Shown here one piece after another: positions 17,081 to 24,518 of a stretch of DNA of 64,000 nt. Source of the DNA: Pseudomonas fluorescens (lineage in GTDB: Bacteria > Pseudomonadota > Gammaproteobacteria > Pseudomonadales > Pseudomonadaceae); NCBI RefSeq assembly GCF_000967965.1, contig NZ_LACC01000011.1, positions 310,001-374,000 of the forward strand, written 5' to 3'. How positions within the stretch are numbered: the first letter of the stretch is position 1; the number at the start of each line of letters is the position of its first letter. The notes beneath the pieces were generated by a model. That model was not told the DNA's origin and searched no databases. It was given only the letters and a program-made list of their open reading frames with translations. A program made the translations under genes and the position numbers.

Positions 17081-18676
17081 TCATGGGTTTTTTAAACGTT
17101 CGGCCAGGGAAGTCGCCAGTTGCGCCGTCAGTCCGTAGACCGACAACTGCGGATTGGCACCAATGCTGGTGGGGAACAGCGAGCCGTCGTGAATCGACAG
17201 ATTGCCCAGTTGATGATGCCGGCCGAGGCTATCGGTCACCGCGATTGTCGGGTCTTCACCCATGGCGCAACCGCCCATCACATGGGCGCTGCCCAGGCGT
17301 GTGCGATACAACTCCAGGCTCAGGCCGTCGATCAGCGTGCGCGCTTCGGCGAGGGTCTTCACGTAACGGGCGTCGGCGTGCATCGGCATCACGGCCTTGG
17401 CGCCACCGGCGAACTGGATCTCGGCCATGGTATGGAACGCCCGGCGCAATCCATCCCAGGCGTAGGGTGATAGCTGGTAATCCAGTACCGGCGTGTCATC
17501 GCTGCGCAATTCGACGCTGCCACCGGGGCTGTCCGGATGAAAACCGTCCCGCAACAACGCCAGCATGGCGTGGGTATGGGCCAGATTGGCCATGTGCTGC
17601 GAGTTTTCCTGACCGAAACCACCGAGCAATGTGGTGGCCAGCGCCGGGTGCAGGGGCGGGACTTCCAGTTTGTAGGACATCTTGCCCGTGGTGCCGTCCT
17701 GCCATTGGAAATGGTCGGAATAGATCGACTGCGGCGCGCCGTAGAAGGGGTTGACCACTTCGTCGAACAACGCGGCGGACATGTTCACCGGGTGCAGGAA
17801 CGTGCGTTTGCCCAGGCGCTTGTGCGGGTCGGGTGCTCCGGAGCGCATCAGCAAGGCCGGGCTGTTGATGCCGCCACCGGCCAGCACGAAATGCCGCGCC
17901 TTGACCGTGATGGTGCGCCCGGTCGGTGCGACACAGCGTTCATCCATCGCCGAACATTGCAGGCCGGTGACCTTGTCGCCGCTGATCGTGAGTTTTTCGG
18001 CGCGGGCCAGGTAAAGCAGCTCGCCGCCTTTTTCCAGGGTCGCTGGAATGGTGGTGACCATCATCGATTGCTTGGCGTTGGTCGGGCAGCCCATGCCGCA
18101 GTAGCCGAGGTTCCAGCAGCCGCGAACGTTGCGCGGGATGACGTGCCATGAGTAATTCAGTGCTTCGCAGCCCTTGCGGATCACATCATTGTTGGCGTTG
18201 GGTGGCACCATCCACGGCGCGACACCCAGGCGTTGTTCCATTTTTTCGAACCACGGTGCCATTTCCGCCGGGCTGTGGCCCTTGACGCTGTGCTCTTTGG
18301 CCCAGTGTTCCAGGGTCGGCTCCGGGGTGCGGAAACTGGAAGTCCAGTTGATCAGCGTGGTACCGCCCACCGCCCGGCCCTGGAGGATGGTGATCGCGCC
18401 GTCCTTGCTCATGCGGCCGATGCCTTCCTGATAAAGGCTGGCGTAGGCCTGGTCTTCGAGCAGCTTGAAGTCGCTGCTGGTCTTGAGCGGGCCTTCCTCG
18501 ATCAGCAGCACCTTGTAGCCGGCCGCGCTGAGGATTTCGGCGGTGGTGCCGCCGCCGGCTCCGCTGCCGATGATCGCCACGTCCGCTTCGAGTGTCAGGT
18601 CCTGGGTCAGTTGCGAGCCGTTGTAGGTTTTCCAGCCTCGGGCCATGCCTTCGCGGAACGGATCGGGTACGGGCAT
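17081..18676 (-). CDS. laoA: GMC-family long-chain alcohol dehydrogenase, LaoA-like
   Basis: 531 aa. The N-terminal FAD-binding motif is VAIIGSGAGGGTTAEIL, and the C-terminal GMC signature includes GGCAMGEDPT and the end block GANPQLSVYGLTAQLA. Position and partners match the P. aeruginosa lao cluster (alcohol dehydrogenase, LaoB, aldehyde dehydrogenase, divergent TetR), described for oxidising long-chain alkan-1-ols such as dodecanol from SDS or alkanes. The ATG at 18676 is taken because in-frame codons upstream run through a REP element. The nearest Shine-Dalgarno is weak (AAGAGA). Assignment to lao is by recalled synteny. Confidence 0.85.
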   Translation of the reverse strand: MPVPDPFREGMARGWKTYNGSQLTQDLTLEADVAIIGSGAGGGTTAEILSAAGYKVLLIEEGPLKTSSDFKLLEDQAYASLYQEGIGRMSKDGAITILQGRAVGGTTLINWTSSFRTPEPTLEHWAKEHSVKGHSPAEMAPWFEKMEQRLGVAPWMVPPNANNDVIRKGCEALNYSWHVIPRNVRGCWNLGYCGMGCPTNAKQSMMVTTIPATLEKGGELLYLARAEKLTISGDKVTGLQCSAMDERCVAPTGRTITVKARHFVLAGGGINSPALLMRSGAPDPHKRLGKRTFLHPVNMSAALFDEVVNPFYGAPQSIYSDHFQWQDGTTGKMSYKLEVPPLHPALATTLLGGFGQENSQHMANLAHTHAMLALLRDGFHPDSPGGSVELRSDDTPVLDYQLSPYAWDGLRRAFHTMAEIQFAGGAKAVMPMHADARYVKTLAEARTLIDGLSLELYRTRLGSAHVMGGCAMGEDPTIAVTDSLGRHHQLGNLSIHDGSLFPTSIGANPQLSVYGLTAQLATSLAERLKNP

Positions 18677-18721
18677 CTTTGGGTTCTCTTTTTTATTATG
18701 TTTGGTGGTGTTAACAAGATC

Positions 18722-18790
18722 GCCTTCGCGAGCAGGCTCGCTCCCACAAGGGTTATGCAATCTCCTGTGGGAGCGAGCCTGCTCGCGATT
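18722..18790. repeat. REP doublet, GCGAGCAGGCTC family, between laoB and laoA
   Basis: Arms CCTTCGCGAGCAGGCTCGCT (from 18723) and AGCGAGCCTGCTCGCGA (ending 18788), about 27 bases apart. It lies within the presumed lao operon, where it could modulate the stability of the upstream transcript. Confidence 0.87.
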
Positions 18791-18804
18791 TGGTCGCCAC
18801 GGTT

Positions 18805-19350
18805 TCAGACCGTTGGTGGCCCGGGATACCCGCAATGCGCCCACGATTCCTTGCGGCCGTACCAGGCCATCATCACCAGTTGCAGCAAGGAGCTGTGGCC
18901 CATGCGCAACAGGCTCAACGAGCTGTTTTCCCAGCGATCGAGAAAAGCTCGGATGTCATTGGCGCTGGCGTTTTCCCAGCTGCCCCAGATCCCGGTCAGC
19001 GGTCCGCGGGTCACGGCCATGCCCAGCACATCGAACAGTTGTTGGGTCAGCTTGAGCATTTCCGGCGACAGGTGGGCGAGGTTGTAATCCAGGCTTTTCA
19101 GTGTGCCCTCGACAGCCTCGGGCATCCGTTCGGCGGTCACGGCACCGTCGAGCATGACCGGTATCAACGCCCGCAAAAACAGCAGATCGCCGCTGCGTAA
19201 CGTGACGTAACCATTGGCCGGGACGCTCGACGAGCAACCGCTGAGGCTGGCTCCGAGCCCGGCGGTGGCGAGGAAAGCTGTGGCGCCGAGGCTGAATTTA
19301 AGCAGCCCGCGTCGTGACAGCGCGGGTGTATCGGACAGGCTGGGGGTCAT
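18805..19350 (-). CDS. laoB: Tat-signal lipoprotein-like partner of the GMC dehydrogenase, LaoB-like
   Basis: 181 aa. A twin-arginine signal (LSRRGLLKF, residues 11-19) is followed by a hydrophobic stretch and a lipobox-like LSGC (Cys about 39), suggesting folded export and perhaps lipidation. The rest is helical and resembles the small subunit-3 proteins that accompany GMC dehydrogenases (gluconate 2-dehydrogenase subunit 3 type). It lies between laoC and laoA, as PA0365 does in PAO1. The cofactor-loaded partner may be carried along by the Tat signal, as in gluconate dehydrogenase; that part is inference. Confidence 0.75.
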   Translation of the reverse strand: MTPSLSDTPALSRRGLLKFSLGATAFLATAGLGASLSGCSSSVPANGYVTLRSGDLLFLRALIPVMLDGAVTAERMPEAVEGTLKSLDYNLAHLSPEMLKLTQQLFDVLGMAVTRGPLTGIWGSWENASANDIRAFLDRWENSSLSLLRMGHSSLLQLVMMAWYGRKESWAHCGYPGPPTV

Positions 19351-19378
19351 TATTGTTATTACCCGACTGTGATGATTG

Positions 19379-20809
19379 TTAGCGGATGAACAGCTTCTGG
19401 ATCAGCTTCTGGATGGATTTGCCGTACGGCGGATAGATCAACTTCGCCGCGTTGAACCGTTGTTTGATCAGCACGCCCTTGGCCTTGCTGAAGGTCAGGA
19501 ACCCTTCATGGCCGTGGTAGTGGCCCATGCCCGAAGCACCAATACCGCCAAACGGCATGTCGTCCTGGGCAACGTGCAGCAGGGTGTCGTTCAGGCACAC
19601 ACCGCCGGAATGTGTTTCGTGCAGCACACGCTGTTGTTCGCGCTTGTCGTAGCCGAAGTAATACAGCGCCAGTGGGCGAGGGCGCTGGTTGATGTAGGCA
19701 AATGCCTGGTCCAGATCCTTGTACGGCACGATCGGCAGCAACGGCCCGAAGATTTCGTCCTGCATCACCGTCATCTCGTCCGTGACGTTGAGCAGCAGGC
19801 TATGGCCCATGCGGCGGCCCTGGCCCTGGTCGAACAGCGGCATCAGCAGCGCACCCTTGCTGGTGGCGTCGCTGACGTAGCCGTTGAGACGCGCCAGTTG
19901 TCGCTCATTGATGATTGCGGTGTAGTCCGGGTTGTCGGCCAGCGTCGGATAAAACCCGCGGACGGCTGTGCGATAGGCTTCGACGAAACCTCCGACGCGA
20001 TCCTCCGGCACCAGCACGTAGTCCGGGGCCACGCAGGTCTGGCCGGCGTTCAGGGTTTTGCCGAAGGCGATGCGCTCGGCGGCGTCCTTGAGTGGTACAT
20101 CCCGGGAAACGATGGCCGGGGACTTGCCGCCCAGTTCCAGGGTCACCGGGGTCAGGTTTTCCGCGGCGGCGCGCATCACGTGTTTGCCGATGCTGGTGGC
20201 GCCGGTGAACAGCAGGTGATCGAACGGCAGGCGTGAAAACGCCACGCCCATATCCGCCTCGCCCAGAACCACGCAAACCAGGTCTTCGGGGAAGATTCGC
20301 GCCAGCAGTTGCTTCATCAGCAGGCCGGTCGCAGGGGTCGACTCACTGAGCTTGAGCATCACCCGATTGCCCGCCGACAGTGCGCCGACCAACGGTCCGA
20401 TGGCCAGGTACAACGGGTAGTTCCACGGCACGATGACCCCGACCACGCCCAGCGGTTGGTAAACCACTTTGGCCGAAGCCGGTTGGAAGGCTGCGCCCAC
20501 CTTGCGTCGCGAGGCTCGCATCCAGCCCTTTAGATGTTTGCTGGCGTAATGGATGCCGTGCAGGCTGGGCATCAACTCCGCGAGCAGGGTTTCATCGGCG
20601 CTGCGATTACTGAAGTCCTGGCTGATCGCATCGATCAGGGCCTGGCGCTCATTGTTCAACAAATCCTTTAGCGCCTTGAGCCATTGCTGGCGCTGCGCGG
20701 CCGGTGGCATCGGGTTGGCGGCGTAGGCGGCACGCTGGGCGTCGAACAGGGCCTGAAGCTCTTCCAGCGGCTGCTGTAGGTTCTGCAGGTAGGAAATTTC
20801 AGCAGTCAT
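19379..20809 (-). CDS. laoC: Long-chain/coniferyl aldehyde dehydrogenase, LaoC (CalB-like)
   Basis: 476 aa NAD(P)-dependent aldehyde dehydrogenase. Catalytic Cys is in NAGQTCVAPDY, the activating Glu in VTLELGGKSP, and the cofactor-binding Asn in VVGVIVPWNYPL. Databases usually call this family coniferyl aldehyde dehydrogenase, but position between LaoB and the divergent TetR gene matches LaoC (PA0366), which oxidises the aldehydes made by LaoA. The C-terminus has a basic, amphipathic tail (YGKSIQKLIQKLFIR) that may touch the membrane. CCGGAG precedes the ATG. It probably heads the laoCBA operon. Confidence 0.88.
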   Translation of the reverse strand: MTAEISYLQNLQQPLEELQALFDAQRAAYAANPMPPAAQRQQWLKALKDLLNNERQALIDAISQDFSNRSADETLLAELMPSLHGIHYASKHLKGWMRASRRKVGAAFQPASAKVVYQPLGVVGVIVPWNYPLYLAIGPLVGALSAGNRVMLKLSESTPATGLLMKQLLARIFPEDLVCVVLGEADMGVAFSRLPFDHLLFTGATSIGKHVMRAAAENLTPVTLELGGKSPAIVSRDVPLKDAAERIAFGKTLNAGQTCVAPDYVLVPEDRVGGFVEAYRTAVRGFYPTLADNPDYTAIINERQLARLNGYVSDATSKGALLMPLFDQGQGRRMGHSLLLNVTDEMTVMQDEIFGPLLPIVPYKDLDQAFAYINQRPRPLALYYFGYDKREQQRVLHETHSGGVCLNDTLLHVAQDDMPFGGIGASGMGHYHGHEGFLTFSKAKGVLIKQRFNAAKLIYPPYGKSIQKLIQKLFIR

Positions 20810-20838
20810 GGTCGGCTCCGGATTTATTGTAATGAAGC

Positions 20839-20866
20839 ACTTTTTAGAGTCTATGCTCTAAAAAGT
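20839..20866. promoter_or_regulatory. Candidate LaoR (TetR) operator in the laoC-laoR divergent region
   Basis: A perfect 11-bp inverted repeat, ACTTTTTAGAG-N6-CTCTAAAAAGT, lies 30 bases upstream of the laoC start and 88 bases upstream of laoR. On the laoC strand TTGACT (20864-20869) overlaps one half-site, with A/T-rich -10 candidates 17 bases further on, so binding would block laoC transcription. The size and symmetry fit a TetR dimer site. Confidence 0.65.
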
Positions 20867-20954
20867 CAAATGACATCCTGGAACAGCTTTGTTTTATCCG
20901 CTCGCGGATAGATCTAAGATGCCCGTCAACGCACTCTGAATTAAAGCTCAAGCC

Positions 20955-21626
20955 ATGGCCCCACGGATCAAAACCAGCGAGCGCATCGTGCAGAACAGCC
21001 TGGAGCTGTTCAACCAGCAGGGCGAGCGCAGCATCAGTACCAACCACATTGCTGCCCACATGGAAATTTCCCCGGGCAACCTGTACTACCACTTCCCGAA
21101 CAAGCAGGCGATCATCGCCGTGTTGTTCAGCGAGTACGAAAGCCTGGTGGACAGCTTCCTGCGCCCGCCCCAGGGACGCGCCGCCACGGTGGAAGACAAA
21201 CGTTTCTACCTCAAGGAACTGCTGTCGGCGATGTGGCGCTACCGGTTTCTGCATCGCGACCTCGAACATTTGCTCGACAGCGATCCGGACCTGGCCGACC
21301 GCTATCGACGCTTCTCCCAGCGCTGCCTGATCCAGGGTTCGGCGATCTACGAAGGTTTCGTCGCCGCCGGTATCCTGAAGATGGACAAGGTGCAGATCGA
21401 GTCCCTGACGCTCAATGCCTGGATCATCCTCACGTCCTGGGTACGTTTCCTGTGCACCACGCGAGAGAACTCCAGCCACTTGAGCGAGCAGGCCATTAAA
21501 CGCGGGGTGTATCAGGTGCTGGTGCTGGAAGCCGGGTTTGTCACGGATGAGGCCCGCGATGCGGTCAGCGCCTTGTTCGACGAGTTTTACGTGCCCCTCG
21601 CCCAGGCACTGGAAGAAGTACAGTAG
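20955..21626 (+). CDS. laoR: TetR-family regulator, LaoR-like
   Basis: 223 aa. The N-terminal TetR helix-turn-helix is SERIVQNSLELFNQQGERSI then STNHIAAHMEISPGNLYYHF, which ends in the typical recognition helix. The C-terminal ligand domain starts near residue 80 (LLSAMWRYRFLHRDLEHLL) and fits the TetR C-terminal family of regulators that sense acyl compounds. Divergent from laoC, as PA0367 is in PAO1, where LaoR represses the lao genes until long-chain substrates appear. The likely operator lies between the two genes. Confidence 0.87.
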   Translation: MAPRIKTSERIVQNSLELFNQQGERSISTNHIAAHMEISPGNLYYHFPNKQAIIAVLFSEYESLVDSFLRPPQGRAATVEDKRFYLKELLSAMWRYRFLHRDLEHLLDSDPDLADRYRRFSQRCLIQGSAIYEGFVAAGILKMDKVQIESLTLNAWIILTSWVRFLCTTRENSSHLSEQAIKRGVYQVLVLEAGFVTDEARDAVSALFDEFYVPLAQALEEVQ

Positions 21627-21658
21627 GATCAAGGCCGAGTTAATCACAGGAGCCCGCT

Positions 21659-22513
21659 ATGCCCATTGCGCAACTGATCAGCCCGCAAGCACTGGACCTG
21701 AAAAAGGACCAGCCGGGGCTGGTGATTCTGGATTGTCGTTTTGCCCTCGAAGACCCGGATTACGGCCAGCGCAGCTATGCCGAAGGGCACATCGCCGGTT
21801 CGAGCTATGCCGACCTCGAGCGTGATCTGAGTGGCGCGGTGGTCAAGGGCGTGACCGGGCGTCATCCGTTACCCGAGCCGGCGCAACTGATCGAGCGCCT
21901 GCAAGCCTGGGGCATCAACGCCGATAGCGAAGTGGTTCTGTATGACGACGGTCCGGGGGCCTATGCGGCGCGGGCCTGGTGGTTGCTGGCATGGTTGGGC
22001 AAGCGCGACGGTGTATTCATCCTCGATGGCGGTCTCAAGGCCTGGCACGCGGCCGGTTTGCCGCTGAGCCTGGATGCGCCGGCGATTACCCGTGGCTCCT
22101 TCACCGGCAGTCCTGACTTGGCGTTGCTGATCGATGCCGAGCAGTTGCAAAAGCGCCTCGCGCGGCCGGAACTGACCCTGCTCGATGCCCGTGCATTGCC
22201 GCGTTTCAAGGGTGAAGTGGAACCGATCGATCCGATCGCCGGGCACATTCCCGGTGCCCAGTGTGCGGCGTTTACCGACAACCTGGGCAGTGACGGGCGT
22301 TTTCTGCCGGCCGATCAGCTCAAGCAGCGTTTCGCCGCGAAACTGGGCGATCGCTCGCCGAATGATCTGGTGGCGTACTGCGGTTCCGGCGTGACGGCGT
22401 GCCACAACCTGTTTGCGTTGTGTCTGGCCGGTTATCCGTTGGGTTCGTTGTATGCCGGGTCGTGGAGCGAATGGATCAACGAGCCTGCGCGGGGCATCGC
22501 CACCGGCGAATAA
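21659..22513 (+). CDS. Two-domain sulfurtransferase (rhodanese)
   Basis: 284 aa with two rhodanese domains. The N-terminal one (ILDCRFALEDPDYG...YAEGHIAGSSYADLE) is structural. The C-terminal one (LLDARALPRFKGEVEPIDPIAGHIPGA) has the active-site loop CGSGVTAC, whose first Cys carries the persulfide. The loop type CGSGVTA is that of SseA-like 3-mercaptopyruvate sulfurtransferases, so a mercaptopyruvate donor is more likely than thiosulfate. It lies 32 bases after laoR on the same strand. The TAA stop is inside a long palindrome. Confidence 0.85.
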   Translation: MPIAQLISPQALDLKKDQPGLVILDCRFALEDPDYGQRSYAEGHIAGSSYADLERDLSGAVVKGVTGRHPLPEPAQLIERLQAWGINADSEVVLYDDGPGAYAARAWWLLAWLGKRDGVFILDGGLKAWHAAGLPLSLDAPAITRGSFTGSPDLALLIDAEQLQKRLARPELTLLDARALPRFKGEVEPIDPIAGHIPGAQCAAFTDNLGSDGRFLPADQLKQRFAAKLGDRSPNDLVAYCGSGVTACHNLFALCLAGYPLGSLYAGSWSEWINEPARGIATGE

Positions 22514-22571
22514 ACACCATCCATCCCTGTGGGAGCGAGCTTGCTCGCTCCCACAGGGATGGATGGTGTTT
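22512..22571. repeat. Perfect 29-bp inverted repeat with REP core between convergent genes
   Basis: Arms 22512-22540 and 22543-22571 are exact reverse complements with a 2-base (TT) centre. The inner part is the REP core (CTGTGGGAGCGAGC), but symmetry continues outward through AACACCATCCATCC, which is not part of the REP consensus seen elsewhere here. The left arm contains the last two bases of the rhodanese stop codon. As RNA it would be a very stable bidirectional stem. Confidence 0.92.
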
Positions 22572-22582
22572 TTGAGACCTGG

Positions 22583-23356
22583 TTAAACCTCAAGTCCCCG
22601 TTTTGCACTGCGATACGCCCCCGGTCCAACTCCATACACCTGCTTGAACTGCCGGCTCAGATGGCTCTGGTCGGCAAACCCCAGTTGCATCGCGACTTCC
22701 AGCGGCAAACAACCACGTTGCAGCAACGCCCGCGCCTGGGCGATGCGTTGTTGCATCAGCCAGGTGTGCGGCGGCATGCCGGTGGCCCGGCGGAACACCC
22801 GGGCGAAATGGAATGGCGAGAGATTGACCGCCGCCGCCAGCGCCTCCAGCGAGGGTGGTGCTGCCAATTGTGCGTGCAGCAATTCCTTGGCCAGGCTCAC
22901 GGCCCGGTGTTCCTTGCCGGGTTTGCCGGCATCGGGCACCGCCGCATGACGCTGCAACAGCGACAGCACCAGTTCGCGCCAGACCGTTTGTTGCTGCAAT
23001 GCGGTGGCGGGGCTTTCCAGCAAGCGGTGGAGTTGGCAGAAGCCGTTCACAAGATCCTGGTCGCGATACAGCGTGGCACCGAAGGCCGGCAAGTGATGGG
23101 TCGGCAGTTCGAGTTCAGCCAGCAGGGAGGTCATCTGCTCGCTGTCCGGATAGAACGCCCGGTACAGCCAGCCATCCTCGGTGCCTTTATGGCCGGTGTG
23201 CAATTCATCGGGATTGATCAGCACCAGCGTGCCGCTGCCCGCCAGGTGTTCGGCACCGCGATAGCGATAACGCTGGGCGCCGGCCATGATCATGCCGATC
23301 ACATAGCCGTCATGCACATGAGGGGCGAAACGATGATCGATGTAGCGTGCGGACAA
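22583..23356 (-). CDS. AraC-family transcriptional regulator (cupin plus AraC HTH)
   Basis: 257 aa from TTG 23356, the only usual start codon. The N-terminal cupin (HVHDGYVIGMIMAGAQRYRYRG) binds a ligand; the C-terminal ~100 residues are the double helix-turn-helix, with LEALAAAVNLSPFHFARVFRRATG and EVAMQLGFADQSHLSRQFKQVYGVGP. The reading frame continues upstream with IHFWQTPPLAGVELL, which resembles the usual start of this family. In that stretch there is an ATT (23398) with AAGG 7 bases before it, so translation may begin at AUU. It is downstream of the YheT-type hydrolase on the same strand. Target genes are unknown. Confidence 0.85.
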   Translation of the reverse strand: MSARYIDHRFAPHVHDGYVIGMIMAGAQRYRYRGAEHLAGSGTLVLINPDELHTGHKGTEDGWLYRAFYPDSEQMTSLLAELELPTHHLPAFGATLYRDQDLVNGFCQLHRLLESPATALQQQTVWRELVLSLLQRHAAVPDAGKPGKEHRAVSLAKELLHAQLAAPPSLEALAAAVNLSPFHFARVFRRATGMPPHTWLMQQRIAQARALLQRGCLPLEVAMQLGFADQSHLSRQFKQVYGVGPGAYRSAKRGLEV

Positions 23357-23425
23357 TAGCTCGACCCCGGCCAGCGGCGGGGTTTGCCAGAAGTGAATTG
23401 ACTCGCCTTGGTCAGCATCTATGAT

Positions 23426-24445
23426 TCAAGTGCGCCCTGAGGCGGCCAGCCACTCGGGGATGCGCCGCTCCAGGTAGTAGCCAGGTTGCGTGAGCGTACC
23501 GTCGACGAAGCCGACATGCCCGCCCTTGGCTTGCAGTTCGAATTGCGTGCAAGGGGACAACTCATCGACGTGCGGCAGGCTGTGGGGAAACACGAAGGGG
23601 TCGTCGGCGGCCTGAATCATCAAGGTCGGCGTACGGATTTCGCCAAGGAAATAGCGGCTGGAGGCGCGGCGATAGTAATCCTCTGCATCGGCGAAACCGT
23701 GCAGTGGCGCGGTGACGCGACCGTCGAAATCCCAGAACGTGCGCATGTTTTCCAGTGATCCGAGGGCCGCCAGGGCTGCCAGGCCCTCCTCGCGTCCGTC
23801 GTGCTGGAACTGTCGTTGTTTGTTCTTGATATAGGCAACCATCTCGCGCATGAAATGCGCCTGGTAAACCTTGGAGAAGCCCTGGCCGATGCGGTCGGCG
23901 CACTGGTCCAGGCGGAACGGCACCGACACCGCCACGGCGCCCATCACACCGCTGTCGCTGCCGGTTTCGCCCAAATGCTTGAGCAGGACATTACCGCCCA
24001 GGGAGTAACCCACCGCATACAGTGGCGCGAGAGGTCGTTTGGCTCGCAAGTGCCTGATGGTTTCGGCCAGGTCTTCGCTGGCGCCGGAATGGTAGCTGCG
24101 CGGCAACAGGTTGGGTTCGCCCGAACAGCCGCGCCAGTTCAGCGCGACGCTGGCCCAGCCTCGGTCACCCAGGGCTTTTTGCATGCCGGCAACGTAAGGC
24201 GAATTCGACGAACCGGTGAGCCCGTGCAACACCAGCACCAGCGGTGCGTCGGCGCTGTGCGGGCCATGCCAGTCGAGGTCGAGAAAGTCGCCGTCTTCAA
24301 GCCAAAGACGTTCGCGTTCGCGGCCGATGTGCACGGTTTTACGCCACAACGGCCCCCACAAGGTTTGCAAGTGCGGATTGCCGAGGCCGAAGGCGGGGGT
24401 AAAGGGCGGCGGTGAGGCCAGTGCGGGGTGCGATTGCACAGTCAT
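23426..24445 (-). CDS. Alpha/beta hydrolase, YheT family
   Basis: 339 aa. The N-terminal NPHLQTLWGPLWRK is the YheT-family signature. The oxyanion region is VLVLHGLTGSSNSPYV, followed by ALNWRGCSGEP, the nucleophile elbow GYSLGGNVLLKHLGE (Ser), acid Asp in IQAADDPFVFP and His in KGGHVGFVDG. All catalytic parts are in place. Physiological substrate is unknown; YheT homologues are esterase-like cytosolic proteins. In PAO1 a homologue lies at the same place between laoR and the rsmD region. Confidence 0.87.
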   Translation of the reverse strand: MTVQSHPALASPPPFTPAFGLGNPHLQTLWGPLWRKTVHIGRERERLWLEDGDFLDLDWHGPHSADAPLVLVLHGLTGSSNSPYVAGMQKALGDRGWASVALNWRGCSGEPNLLPRSYHSGASEDLAETIRHLRAKRPLAPLYAVGYSLGGNVLLKHLGETGSDSGVMGAVAVSVPFRLDQCADRIGQGFSKVYQAHFMREMVAYIKNKQRQFQHDGREEGLAALAALGSLENMRTFWDFDGRVTAPLHGFADAEDYYRRASSRYFLGEIRTPTLMIQAADDPFVFPHSLPHVDELSPCTQFELQAKGGHVGFVDGTLTQPGYYLERRIPEWLAASGRT

Positions 24446-24518
24446 TCTCGGTGGAAGTGTTCATGCGTCTGCCCGAAGACGCGGCGGGACAGCGCCGCGA
24501 CCGCGTCATCATGGCTGT

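Noticed and set aside
17081..18844. Longer laoA starting at 18844
   Set aside because: The extra N-terminal codons are read through a REP element and the end of laoB; the FAD motif would be unusually far from the start.
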